Assembly (NCBI RefSeq): GCF_022063185.1
Contig: NZ_CP091913.1
Coordinates: forward strand, 4,813,141 to 4,877,140
Origin: Nostoc sp. UHCC 0870
Lineage (GTDB): Bacteria; Cyanobacteriota; Cyanobacteriia; Cyanobacteriales; Nostocaceae
Direction: 5' to 3'
Length of the DNA stretch: 64,000 nucleotides
A program made the position numbers and the translations under genes. Shown here piece by piece: positions 9,354-18,023 of this stretch (its first letter is position 1; each line of letters opens with the position of its first letter). The notes under the pieces are model-generated. The model had not been told where the DNA came from. It saw only the letters and a program-made list of their open reading frames with translations, and did no database searches.

Positions 9354-9893
9354 ATGGCAAAAATGGCTATTTTCTATGGTAGCACTTCCGGTATCACTGC
9401 ATCCATCGCCATGAAACTGCACGAGCATTTTGGTGAGGAACTGTGTGATATTTACAGCATGGAAGAAGATTTTGATGGCGTTGAGCAGATGTTGGAGTAT
9501 GATTATTTGCTCTTTGGTTGTTCTACTTGGGGTTCAGGAGAAGTCCAAAATGATTGGCGCGATCCTATATTCGATATGTCCATCGAAAAACCCGATTTTA
9601 CAGGTAAAACCATCGCCTTATTTGGTGCGGGAGATTGTATAACTCACGGGGAACAGTTTGTCAGCGCATTGGGTACTTTGTACGATCACTTCAAAAAATT
9701 AGGCGCGACTTTAGTTGGTGAATTTCCCCTTGATGGTTATACTTACGAATATTCCCTTGCTGTCCGCAACGATACATTTATCGGACTACCTATTGACGAA
9801 GTAAATGAGAGCGACAAAACCGACGAACGTATCCTACGTTGGCTGGAAGTATTGAAACCACATTTTCCTAGCCCATCTTTGGAAACCGCTTAA
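9354..9893 (+). CDS. Flavodoxin
   Basis: Small soluble FMN electron carrier that replaces ferredoxin under iron limitation or serves specialised reductases. The N-terminal phosphate-binding loop FYGSTSGIT, the LLFGCSTWGSGE loop, and the GAGDCITHG and GYTYEYS segments are flavodoxin signatures. At about 179 residues it is a long-chain type, with the extra loop before LDGYTYEYS. The ATG at 9354 has AGGAG 8 bases upstream. It diverges from the classical IsiB of related strains as I remember it, so it may be a second flavodoxin. Location among iron-uptake regulators supports iron-responsive use, which is inference. Confidence 0.92.
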   Translation: MAKMAIFYGSTSGITASIAMKLHEHFGEELCDIYSMEEDFDGVEQMLEYDYLLFGCSTWGSGEVQNDWRDPIFDMSIEKPDFTGKTIALFGAGDCITHGEQFVSALGTLYDHFKKLGATLVGEFPLDGYTYEYSLAVRNDTFIGLPIDEVNESDKTDERILRWLEVLKPHFPSPSLETA

Positions 9894-9964
9894 ATCAGTT
9901 AACAGTTAACAGTTGTCAGGTGTATTGATAACTGCTAACTGTCATTATGGGGCTTTCTTTTTTA

Positions 9965-10084
9965 ATGGGGAAGTTATATCGTTATTTAACAGACGAACCA
10001 CCCGAATCTAGCTACCGTGTCATTAATCACGGATATTTTTTAACCCTCTCTAGTTATCTAAGCATTATTACTATAGATTGTTAA
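9965..10084 (+). CDS. Orphan small ORF, 39 aa, doubtful
   Basis: An ATG-initiated frame (MGKLYRYLTDEPPESSYRVI and so on) within the 330-bp gap between flavodoxin and the AraC gene. I recognise no family and see no clear ribosome site. It could be a real peptide, the amino end of a lost gene, or chance. The rest of the gap is A/T-rich with a TTAACAGTTAACAGTT repeat after the flavodoxin stop. Confidence 0.2.
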   Translation: MGKLYRYLTDEPPESSYRVINHGYFLTLSSYLSIITIDC

Positions 10085-10224
10085 ATACTACTGATGATTT
10101 AGTAACAATTGCTCTAAAGAGTTTCGTGAAAACATATATCCCAAATCACCTATATTTCCTAGCATATGTGGTAAAATAGTTGCAAAAACTTAGTATTTAA
10201 TTAATTTTTCTCCAGCCTCCTAGC

Positions 10225-11226
10225 ATGACATTTATCCTCAATGAATCGGACTGGGATGAGATGCGTTTACAGGCTAGCAATCCCGACTGGCAAGATTCGG
10301 TATCTGGTACATTTGAGGATGTTGCCGAGATCACAAAATATATTGATCGGGATTTTTATTTTTCCGAGGTGGAACTATCGCCGGGAATATGGTTGATGTT
10401 GATGGATTGCACCCATCACCAGGATTTGATACTGAAAGCACCTGTCCACGACCATACAATTCAAATTGGTATTTGTTTATCGGGTTTTATGGATTGTGAG
10501 GAAGTGCATCCCGTTTTAGGTGGGACACGCGGTTATTTTTCTGGGAGTGGAATTTCACCAGCTTACAACTGCAAGTATCAAGGAAGGGTGCGGTTTACCT
10601 ATGTAGATGTAGAAATTGAACCAGAGGTACTGAAATCATTTTTGGATGAGGAACAGCGCAACACAGATCATATCAAGCAACTATTCAAAGGTGATGATTG
10701 GAAAGTAGCATTTTACCCCCAGGTGACTGCAAAGATGCGCTTTTTTGCTCAGGAACTATGGAATCCACCACTACGGGGTGCTGCTAAACGGTTATATCTG
10801 CAAGGTAAGGTATTTGAGTTATTGGCTTTATTTGTCGATACGATTTGTGACGATCAGGAATTGGTGAGCAACGCATCCAAATTCAAACCAGAAACCATTG
10901 CGCGGATTCACCATGCTCAGGAAATCTTGACAATCAAATTCGAGAATCCACCATCCCTATCAGAACTAGCTCAAATGGTAGGAGTAAGCGATCGCACTTT
11001 ACAACGAGGTTTTCAAACCCTTTTCCAGACAACAGTTGTGGGTTATGTAACACAGTTACGGTTAGAGAAAGCCCAAATGCTATTGCGACATGGTAAGCAT
11101 AAAGTTGCAGATGTGGCGAATTTAGTTGGTTACGGACATTTAGGGCATTTTTCAACAGCATTTAAACGACGATTTGGCATTACACCCAGTCAATGTTTAG
11201 CAGGTAACAAGGCGGTTTTTGGGTAG
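10225..11226 (+). CDS. AraC/PchR-type transcriptional regulator
   Basis: Paralogue of the regulator at 18415-19431; both begin MT(F/L)ILNESD. The N-terminal sensing region includes LSPGIWLMLMDCTHHQD and FSGSGISPAYNCKYQG. The AraC DNA-binding domain is at residues 230-333, with PSLSELAQMVGVSDRTLQRGF, KVADVANLVGYGHLGHFSTAF and FGITPSQCLAGNKAVFG. It should control the receptor at 12407-15081, from which it is now separated by an Rpn-type gene. Its last codons (KAVFG-stop) are also a copy of the half-site GGCGGTTTTTGGGTAGACACC that recurs upstream of that receptor. Confidence 0.93.
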   Translation: MTFILNESDWDEMRLQASNPDWQDSVSGTFEDVAEITKYIDRDFYFSEVELSPGIWLMLMDCTHHQDLILKAPVHDHTIQIGICLSGFMDCEEVHPVLGGTRGYFSGSGISPAYNCKYQGRVRFTYVDVEIEPEVLKSFLDEEQRNTDHIKQLFKGDDWKVAFYPQVTAKMRFFAQELWNPPLRGAAKRLYLQGKVFELLALFVDTICDDQELVSNASKFKPETIARIHHAQEILTIKFENPPSLSELAQMVGVSDRTLQRGFQTLFQTTVVGYVTQLRLEKAQMLLRHGKHKVADVANLVGYGHLGHFSTAFKRRFGITPSQCLAGNKAVFG

Positions 11227-11283
11227 ACACCACTATTCAGTAGCAACAATTATCATTTTGACGTTACCACTCACCAATTAAAT

Positions 11284-12120
11284 TTAGATTGATTTTAACC
11301 AAGCATCTAAATCAGCCATACTGGTAAAATCAAGCAACGCTTCTCCCAGATTTTCCAATTGTTCCAACGAAAGAGATTCAACTTTTTGACGAACTTCTTG
11401 GGGTAATTCTCCCACCTTACGGGTTAATAGACGCAAAATTAGCGATCGCGCTTCTACCTCTCGCCCTTCTTCCTTGATTTCCCGATAAACCCGTGTTTGT
11501 TGGAGTGTAATTCCTAGCATCTTTTCTACCTCCCGTTGACTCTTGCCTTCAAACTTGTACACCATAATCGTCGTTAATAAATCTATGATGGCACGATTTT
11601 CTGCTTGAGGTACTTCCTGTTGACTCCTCTTTAGTAAATACCTAGCTTCCTCAGTAGAACTTTCTTCTTCCAGGGTAGTCAACACCATTAACGCCACCCA
11701 TAGGGGTAGAGAGCGAATATCACCCAACTCATCCAAATATATCCGATGTACCTGGGGGCTATTAAGTTGACTGAGGTAAGGACTAATATCAGTTTGTTCT
11801 AAACTGCGGGATGGGTAAATGATCACGATTTGTAAATTACTAAACCTGGCACGATTGCGGTAAAAATACAAATACGATTCCGCAAATACCCGTTCATAAA
11901 GCTGTTCATCTTTTTGAAACTGCACCTCACAGAAATACACCACACCAGGATTTTGATTTAGTGGTGGTAGAAATACTCCGTCGATTTCAAATTTTGGTTC
12001 TTTAACTGCTACTGAATCAAATCTATATTCATCTGCATTACTTGGCGGATTTGTCAATAGCTCAAATAGTAAAGTAGGCGATTGTTGAAATAGTTTATAA
12101 AATATCGAATCTCGACGCAT
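11284..12120 (-). CDS. Rpn/DUF2887-family putative nuclease (PD-(D/E)XK-like)
   Basis: Cyanobacterial member of the Rpn/transposase_31-like group, proteins with a PD-(D/E)XK nuclease fold linked to recombination. The N-terminal signature is MRRDSIFYKLFQQSPTLLFE, followed by YRFDSVAVKEPKFEIDGVF and VYFCEVQFQKDEQLYERVF; FEIDG and EVQFQ hold the likely Asp and Glu-x-Gln active-site residues. The tail (LTRKVGELPQEVRQKVESLS and MADLDAWL) is a common C-terminal helical region. The start is ATG 12120. It lies antiparallel between an AraC gene and that gene's receptor, flanked by duplicated AraC 3'-end sequence, suggesting insertion. Function is inferred from family only. Confidence 0.8.
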   Translation of the reverse strand: MRRDSIFYKLFQQSPTLLFELLTNPPSNADEYRFDSVAVKEPKFEIDGVFLPPLNQNPGVVYFCEVQFQKDEQLYERVFAESYLYFYRNRARFSNLQIVIIYPSRSLEQTDISPYLSQLNSPQVHRIYLDELGDIRSLPLWVALMVLTTLEEESSTEEARYLLKRSQQEVPQAENRAIIDLLTTIMVYKFEGKSQREVEKMLGITLQQTRVYREIKEEGREVEARSLILRLLTRKVGELPQEVRQKVESLSLEQLENLGEALLDFTSMADLDAWLKSI

Positions 12121-12167
12121 GAAGGCATTATTCGTAGATTGCACCTTCCTGATTGTAAGGCTGTAGT

Positions 12168-12202
12168 GCTTCTAAATCAGCCATGCTAAGAAAATAAAAC
12201 AA
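12168..12202 (-). pseudogene. Fragment of a second Rpn/DUF2887 gene (C-terminal end)
   Basis: GCTTCTAAATCAGCCATGCT and the following A-rich bases align with the C-terminal coding end of the adjacent Rpn gene near 11308-11342 (GCATCTAAATCAGCCATACT), with a handful of mismatches. Only about 35 bp survive. It suggests that a second copy once stood in tandem. Confidence 0.5.
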
Positions 12203-12203
12203 T

Positions 12204-12283
12204 TTTTCAGCAGCATTAAACGGCGGTTTGGTATTACACCGAGTCAATGTTTAGCAGTTAACAAGGCGGTTTTTGGATTATAA
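12204..12283 (+). pseudogene. Duplicated 3' end of the AraC regulator gene
   Basis: This 80-bp piece encodes, after a one-base deletion, FSAA / KRRFGITPSQCLAVNKAVFG, matching the last codons of the AraC gene at 10225-11226 and closely aligned at the DNA level with 11150-11226. It sits about 125 bp before the receptor start, the same relative place that the regulator's true end has at 19431 before the receptor at 19541. So this marks the original regulator-receptor junction. Confidence 0.75.
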
Positions 12284-12300
12284 ATGGCGGTTTTTGGATA
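12265..12300 (+). promoter_or_regulatory. Candidate operator: GGCGGTTTTTGGAT direct repeat with 21-bp period
   Basis: GGCGGTTTTTGGAT occurs at 12265-12278 and 12286-12299, exactly 21 bp apart; the second copy continues ATAGACACC. The first copy lies inside the leftover AraC 3' codons. A comparable pair with 22-bp spacing occurs at 19416-19449 before the next receptor. The geometry suits an AraC-type dimer, presumably the products of 10225-11226 and/or 18415-19431 (inference). Confidence 0.5.
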
Positions 12301-12406
12301 GACACCGAGCGATGTCTAACGACAATTACGGCTACGCGTTTTTTATACTACCCCTACTTGTTATTAAGAATTTTTAGCAGTAGATTTATTTGTGTGGTGA
12401 GGAAGT

Positions 12407-15081
12407 ATGAAACGTTGGTCTTTGTCCGCTAGTGTTCGTTTGTGGTTTCTAGTCAGTTTGTCTGGATGCTTGAGTGCGATGCCTGCGGCGTTCGCGGAGC
12501 GTCTCGAAGAGAGCGAAGCTATCGCAGTACAACCAGGATGGGCAAAGGATGAACCATTATCCCTACAGCAAAAAAATAACACTTCAATTCCCCAACTGGG
12601 CGATATCGAACTTCCTGCAACTAGCGCGAAATTATTAGTACAGCAACCCGCACCCACTAATCCCAAGCCAGAGGAAGTTATTGCAATTACGGGAGTCAAA
12701 GCCAATCCCACTGATAAAGGTGTGGAGGTGATTTTAGAGACAACCACAGGGGATAAACTGCAAGTTGCCAACCGCAGCACAGGGAATAATTTTATTGCAG
12801 ATATCACTGGTGGGCAGTTACGTTTACATGATGGCAATGCTTTCACGTTTAAGTCGGAAAAACCCATCGAGGGAATTACAGAAATTACAGTTACAAATAT
12901 TGATGCGAATACCATGCGGGTAACGGTAGTGGGTGAGAAAGCGTTACCTGCGGTTGAGTTATTTGATGATGATATGGGGTTGATTTTTGCTGTTGCATCG
13001 ACAGCTACGACAGCCCAGGAGCCGGAAAAACCACCAGAAGAAAAACCGGAGGAACAACCCGCAGCGCAGCAGGATGACCCGATTGAGTTGGTGGTGACGG
13101 GGGAACGGGATAGTTATCGCGTACCGAATGCAAGTACAGCGACGCGGACGGATACACCATTGCGGGATATTCCCCAATCGATTCAAGTTGTACCGCAAGA
13201 AGTATTGCGCGATCAAAACGTTACTAACACTAACGAAGCCCTGCAAAACGTCCCTGGAGTAGCTTCATTCCTTAATTCAAGAACCGAGCGCGCTAACTTT
13301 ACTATTCGAGGATTTAATACCAATCCTAGCGACGTTGGTAATTATCTTAGAAATGGGCTGAGAGAGAATGGAGGTACATTGTCGGATCTTACCCCCGACA
13401 TCGAAAGAATCGAAGTACTAAAAGGTCCTGCTTCCGTACTTTATGGTCAAGCAACTCCAGGGGGAACCATTAACTTCGTGATCCCTTCTATGCCATTGAT
13501 GCAACTGTTGGCAGCTATGATTTCTATCGAGGTGCTGTTGATTTATCGGGACCGTTGAACGATTCTAGGACAGTATTGTATCGTCTCAATGCAGCCTATT
13601 TAGACAGAGGAAGTTTTGTTGATTTTTTTAACGCCCGTCAATTTACGATTGCACCCGTTGTGAGTTTTGCGCTTGGAGAGCGTACACGTTTTACCCTGGA
13701 AGGGGAGTACACAGATAGAACTGAAGATTCTTACTACTCTGGATTGCCAGCGATCGGCACAGTGTTGCCAAACCCCAATGGTGAGATCCCACGCAATCGT
13801 TTTGTGGGAGAACCAGGCGGCATTCTTAATAGCACGGTTAGAAGAGCGGGCTATCGGCTAGAGCATGAGTTCAGCGAAAACTGGTCAATTCAACAGGCAT
13901 TTCAGTGGAGAGCAGTTAATTTTAGTTCTGACAGGCTGGTTTTTCCGATTAGTCTTGCTGCCGATAATCGAACCTTAACTCGTGGGGTTGAGCGTCTTGA
14001 TGATACTGATAGAGACATCTATGATCTAAATGTCAACCTAATTGGCAGGTTTTCAACAGGTTCAATTGGTCATCAGCTAGTTTTTGGAGTTGATTTGGGT
14101 AGATTTGACCAAACCGTAGACGTGTTTACAGGCACTGCTGCACCCATAGACTTGTTCAACCCTGTCTATGGACAGCCTGCTTTTGGACCTCTTTCCCGCG
14201 CTTTTAATGGCGGTTTTTACCGGGACACTCTGGGGATTTATTTACAAGATCAGGTGACACTGGCAGAAAATCTTAAGTTCTTGCTGGGTGGACGGTTTGA
14301 TCTGGTTACAGAAACCAATCAAAATTTTCAGACCAACGTTGAAACCAGTCAATCGAGTGATGCCTTCACTCCCCGTGTGGGCATTGTCTATCAACCCATT
14401 GAACCCATTTCCCTTTATGCCAGCTACAGCCGATCTTTTACCCCAGCCACTGGCACGACCTTTGAAGGTGACTTGTTTCAACCTGAACGTGGCACTCAGT
14501 ATGAAATAGGGGTCAAGGCAGATGTGAATGACCGACTTTCGGCAACCCTGGCTTTGTTTGACCTGACCCGTAGCAATGTCTTAACGACTGACACTAGACC
14601 GGGTGTACCCTCTGGTTTTTCAATTCAGACTGGAGAACAGCGCAGCCGAGGTGTTGAACTCAGCGTTCAGGGCGAAATTTTGCCGGGGTGGAATATTCTT
14701 GCAGGTTATGCCTATACCGATGCCAAAGTTACCCAAGATAATAGTATCCCTGAAGGCAATCGGCTGGCTAACGCTCCTGAGAATACCTTTAACTTGTGGA
14801 CAAGCTATGAGCTTCTAGAGGGAGATTTGCAAGGTTTGGGAGTTGGCTTAGGATTATTCTTTGTAGGAGAACGGCAAGCGAATTTAGACAATAGCTTTCA
14901 AATTCCCAGCTATCTGCGGACAGATGCCTCAATTTTTTACAGGCGCGATCGGTTCCGTGCTGCCCTTAATTTTAGAAATCTGTTCAATGTTGATTATTTT
15001 GAGACTGCCTCCTTTAGCCCATTGCGCGTTTCTCCAGGTGAACCGTTAACGGTGCAGGGAACTATTTCGTGGCAGTTTTGA
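12407..15081 (+). pseudogene. TonB-dependent siderophore receptor disrupted by a ~22-nt deletion in the plug
   Basis: Two frames make up one receptor. 12407-13558 carries a signal peptide, AMIN domain (ITGVKANPTDKGVEVILE), TonB box IELVVTGERDSYR and most of the plug, reaching IERIEVLKGPASVLYGQ and GGTINFV. It then loses register and stops at 13558. The rest of the plug and the whole barrel continue in another frame through DATVGSYDFYRGAVDLSGPL to the end at 15081 (TISWQF). Alignment with the paralogues (VITRQPLSEPYY) shows that about 22 nt coding for the conserved T-R-Q-P-L-S stretch are missing near 13482, so this is a true deletion rather than a one-base error. The barrel has not otherwise decayed. 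GAGGAAG precedes the ATG. Confidence 0.85.
12481..12525. repeat. Palindromic dispersed repeat inserted in frame in a signal peptide
   Basis: GCCTGCGGCGTTCGCGGAGC followed by GTCTCGAAGAGAGCGAAGC is a C/G-rich partial palindrome (TTCGC with GCGAA, TCTC with GAGA). It resembles the small dispersed repeats between Nostoc genes, yet here it lies within codons 25-40 of the receptor, at and after the expected signal-peptidase site. The paralogue at 19541 lacks it. Confidence 0.55.
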
Positions 15082-15372
15082 TCCCCCTAAATCCCCCTTA
15101 AAAAGGGGAACTTTGAAGCCGATCCGGTTCCCCCCTTCTCAAGGCTACGGTGTACACACATCTTTGTGCTGGGTGCAGAATGTGGGTTCGATCCCCCTAA
15201 ATCCCCCTTAAAAAGGGGGACTTTGATTCTTCCCCCTTTTTCAAGGGGAGTTAGGGGGGATCAAAACGATGTGGGACAAGGTTATAAGACTTGTGTGTAC
15301 ACGGTAGCCTTCTCAAGGGGGGCTAGGGGGGATCAGTTGAGCTTATGTGTATACCTTAGCCTTAAGAAGGTG
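15082..15372. repeat. Intergenic repeat cluster (CCCCCTAAATCCCCCTTAAA type)
   Basis: The 300-bp gap between receptor and lipoprotein is built of repeats. GATCCCCCTAAATCCCCCTT plus AAAAAGGGG occurs near 15080 and again near 15189, with inverted partners such as CAAGGGGAGTTAGGGGGGAT. Interspersed are GTGTACAC-containing pieces; the one at 15274-15307 reappears inverted at 45168-45201. The segment can be read as open frames, but their composition is repeat-derived. Confidence 0.7.
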
Positions 15373-15380
15373 GAATTAAA

Positions 15381-16385
15381 ATGGGGCTAAAAATATACCC
15401 ACAATGGCAAGCTTGGTGGCGATGGTTTTGGGTGGTGAGCCTGACTGCTATGCTTATCTCAGCTTGTAACAGCACAAAAATTAACCATAGCAAGCTACCA
15501 CCCTCCGAAACGCCTTTAACCCCTTGCCGAGTTGTGCAGCACGCAATGGGTGAAACCTGCGTTCCGAATCATCCCAAACGAATTATCACTATTTCCTACC
15601 AAATACTAGGTAACGCACTGACTCTGGGCGTTAAACCCATTGCTAGTAGTGGTTCAGATATAGAGTTAAATGCTCCCTTAATAAGGGATCTATCTTATTT
15701 GGGCAATAAGGTAGAAGGGATCAAAAACATAGGCCTTACAAATAGTCCCAATCTAGAGAAAATTTTGCAGTTTAAACCTGATTTAATTTTGGCTTGGGAA
15801 CCTGTTAAACAGGTTTATCCTATGCTTTCTCAAATTGCACCCACAGTAATCATTCCGATCGCAGATTTAATCACGAACTGGAAACAAGGTTTTAATATTG
15901 TTGCTGAAATATTAGGAGAAAAAACGACAGCACAGCAGGTCTTGAATAACTATAATCAACGAATCCAAGAACTAAAAATAGCCTTGGGCGATCGCTATCA
16001 AGATAAAACTATTTCTGTTGCTTTTGCTTATGGTCAGAGCGCATACATTTATGTTAAAAATTCATTTGCAGGTTCAATTCTTGAGGAGTTGGGACTGCAA
16101 CGCCCCCCAACACAAGATGTTTCTGTACATGGTGGTAGGATAGACGGTATCTCTGAAGAAAGGCTGGAGCTATTAGATGGCGATATCTTATTCTTTGGAG
16201 TTTCCGATCTAGGACATACAGAAGCCTATGAAAGCTTAAAACAAAAGCCGCTTTGGAAAAAACTTAATGCTGTTCAAAAAGGACAGGTTTATCTTTTCGA
16301 TGTTACGTCGTGGGCTGGAAATAACCCACTTGCAGCTGATGCTGTGATTGATGATTTGTATAAGTATTTAGTTAATACTCCCTAA
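15381..16385 (+). CDS. Iron-siderophore ABC transporter substrate-binding lipoprotein (FecB/FhuD type)
   Basis: Intact paralogue of the other binding lipoproteins here. The signal peptide is MGLKIYPQWQAWWRWFWVV with lipobox LISAC (Cys about 29). Then come CRVVQHAMGETCVPNHPKRI, KILQFKPDLILAW, QIAPTVIIPI, the Gly-rich HGGRIDGISEERLELLDGDI, and the end VIDDLYKYLVNTP. It is the best reference for reconstructing the IS-split paralogue at 21684-24251, with which it shares most motifs. AAGGTGGA precedes the ATG. It follows the disrupted receptor and precedes an ISL3-family insertion, so its cognate receptor may no longer work. Confidence 0.92.
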   Translation: MGLKIYPQWQAWWRWFWVVSLTAMLISACNSTKINHSKLPPSETPLTPCRVVQHAMGETCVPNHPKRIITISYQILGNALTLGVKPIASSGSDIELNAPLIRDLSYLGNKVEGIKNIGLTNSPNLEKILQFKPDLILAWEPVKQVYPMLSQIAPTVIIPIADLITNWKQGFNIVAEILGEKTTAQQVLNNYNQRIQELKIALGDRYQDKTISVAFAYGQSAYIYVKNSFAGSILEELGLQRPPTQDVSVHGGRIDGISEERLELLDGDILFFGVSDLGHTEAYESLKQKPLWKKLNAVQKGQVYLFDVTSWAGNNPLAADAVIDDLYKYLVNTP

Positions 16386-16567
16386 CGGGAAATAAATATT
16401 TTTGAGGAAAAAGTATAAGCTTTCCGAGAGTCGTTAAAAGCTATGCAAACCTATTAATTTTGAGTCTATTGTGAATCTGCCAATAGCTACTAGGTTGGGT
16501 GAAACGCAGCGAAACCCAACAAGCAAACGAATAAAGTACCAACTACTGTAAATAGGTTAAGAATAAA

Positions 16568-17987
16568 GGCTCTCCCAGACTAGATATGTTAAATTAACAA
16601 CAGAAATACCAATTTAGTAAAACCCTTCTTCTAAAACTATTAAAGTTAGTTAAGCCATAAGCTCTGCGTTTAATGAGCTTAATCTTCTGATTAATTCCTT
16701 CTACGATACCTTGAGTAGTTCGGTGATCAAAATAAGCAAGAATTTCATCTATCCATCTACAGATGGTTCGACAACTTTTGGGGAATAATTTATAAGCTGC
16801 TTGAGTCCATTCCAGGAATTTATCTAAGGCTTCATCACTGGTTATCGGACTTTCAAATATATCTCTAATTGCTTCTTTATTCCGATACATTTCTCCTAAC
16901 TCTGGAGCAACTTTTTGGAGTGAAGCTATCTTCGCCTTTTCTTCATCACTCAGGCTTTCTTTTTTCTTTAGCAAAGGGTATTTACTGTGAGTTAAGCCAG
17001 CTAATTTCTTTTCTCTTTCTTGGCGATTTTTAATTTTCTCTGCTGCTCTTTTTTCCTGTTTTCTTCTTGCGTCTAACTCCTGGTTTATTTGTTTCATGAC
17101 ATGGAATCTATCTGCCACCACTTGAGCATTCGGTAGCATTTCTTGGATTAAACTTTTATAGGGTATCCATAAGTCTATGCTGACTTCTTCTATTTGATTC
17201 AGTACCTCTGAACCTAGACTGGATAAGTATTCTGCTATAACTGCTTTATTTCTTTTTTCTAACAAAGCTATGGGTCTTCTTGTCTCTAAATCTACTAATA
17301 CTGCTGCATAATTCTTTCCCCCTTTTAATTGTGTGATTTCATCTATTCCTAGCTTTTTTATCTGACGAGGTTTTTCTTTTAGCAAATCTGCTTCTAACTC
17401 TTTTAATATTGTTTCTATCTCAGATGGTGTCATTCTATTTCTTCTAGCTGCACTCTCCACATCCGTCTCTAATACTTCCTTGATTACTTTCATCCCTAGT
17501 CTTGTTGTGTAAGTTCTTCTACTTTTTACAAAAGACAGTTTTTCGCTGAATACTTTCTGACATTCTGTACATTTCAATTGACGACGATTTACTTTTAAAA
17601 TTACTTGATAGCCACTCATGGGTATATCTCTGACCATATACCAATGATTTTGATGAGTTTTATCAGTTGTCTTTCCACAGCGAGGACACTGAGCAACTTT
17701 TGACTGACTTTGGATTTCAATTACGATTTCATCATCGGTGATAAAATTGTAATTCACAACCTTAATATCTTCAATATTAATAACTTTAGTAATAAAATGA
17801 AGTAGGGGATTAGAAGGCATATTTATTAAAATGCTAATTTTATTCTCAACCTTTCTTGCTTATTTATAGTCTTAATTGCTTGTATAACTCCTTCCCAGCT
17901 TGGATTATCGCCACTAATCACTGCTAATTCTATTGAATTATACTGGATTTATTCATGCTATTCTAGCATAACTACTCTGGGAGAGCC
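16568..17987 (-). mobile_element. ISL3-family insertion sequence, copy 1 (1420 bp)
   Basis: Terminal inverted repeats GGCTCTCCCAGACTAG (left) and the complement of ACTCTGGGAGAGCC (right) bound one transposase gene. The length is 1420 bp, identical to the copy at 22417-23836, which lies in the opposite orientation. The flanks are AGAATAAA and ATAAATAT, so no clear 8-bp target duplication is present here, unlike copy 2. The right flank abuts the ABC exporter remnant. Confidence 0.9.
16594..17820 (-). CDS. ISL3-family transposase
   Basis: DDE transposase of 408 residues. It has an N-terminal zinc finger with CPRCGKTTDKTH and CTECQKVF (ISL3-type CxxC pairs, residues 38-85), a helix-turn-helix region around residues 105-135, and the catalytic core with IKKLGIDEITQLKGGKNYAA, VSIDLWIPYKSLI and VVADRFHVMKQIN, ending with GIVEGINQKIKLIKRRAYG, where the catalytic Glu is expected. 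The protein is identical to the one at 22584-23810, so at least one transposition is recent. It appears complete and potentially active. Confidence 0.95.
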   Translation of the reverse strand: MPSNPLLHFITKVINIEDIKVVNYNFITDDEIVIEIQSQSKVAQCPRCGKTTDKTHQNHWYMVRDIPMSGYQVILKVNRRQLKCTECQKVFSEKLSFVKSRRTYTTRLGMKVIKEVLETDVESAARRNRMTPSEIETILKELEADLLKEKPRQIKKLGIDEITQLKGGKNYAAVLVDLETRRPIALLEKRNKAVIAEYLSSLGSEVLNQIEEVSIDLWIPYKSLIQEMLPNAQVVADRFHVMKQINQELDARRKQEKRAAEKIKNRQEREKKLAGLTHSKYPLLKKKESLSDEEKAKIASLQKVAPELGEMYRNKEAIRDIFESPITSDEALDKFLEWTQAAYKLFPKSCRTICRWIDEILAYFDHRTTQGIVEGINQKIKLIKRRAYGLTNFNSFRRRVLLNWYFCC

Positions 17988-18023
17988 ATAAATATTGTTA
18001 TTGAATTACCACTAAACCAATGC

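Noticed and set aside
15175..15215. T-loop-like GGTTCGATCC suggesting a tRNA
   Set aside because: It is part of the CCCCCTAAATCCCCC repeat, with no acceptor, D or anticodon stems around it.
15166..15390. 74-residue ORF upstream of the lipoprotein
   Set aside because: Made entirely of intergenic repeat sequence and overlaps the real start of the lipoprotein gene.
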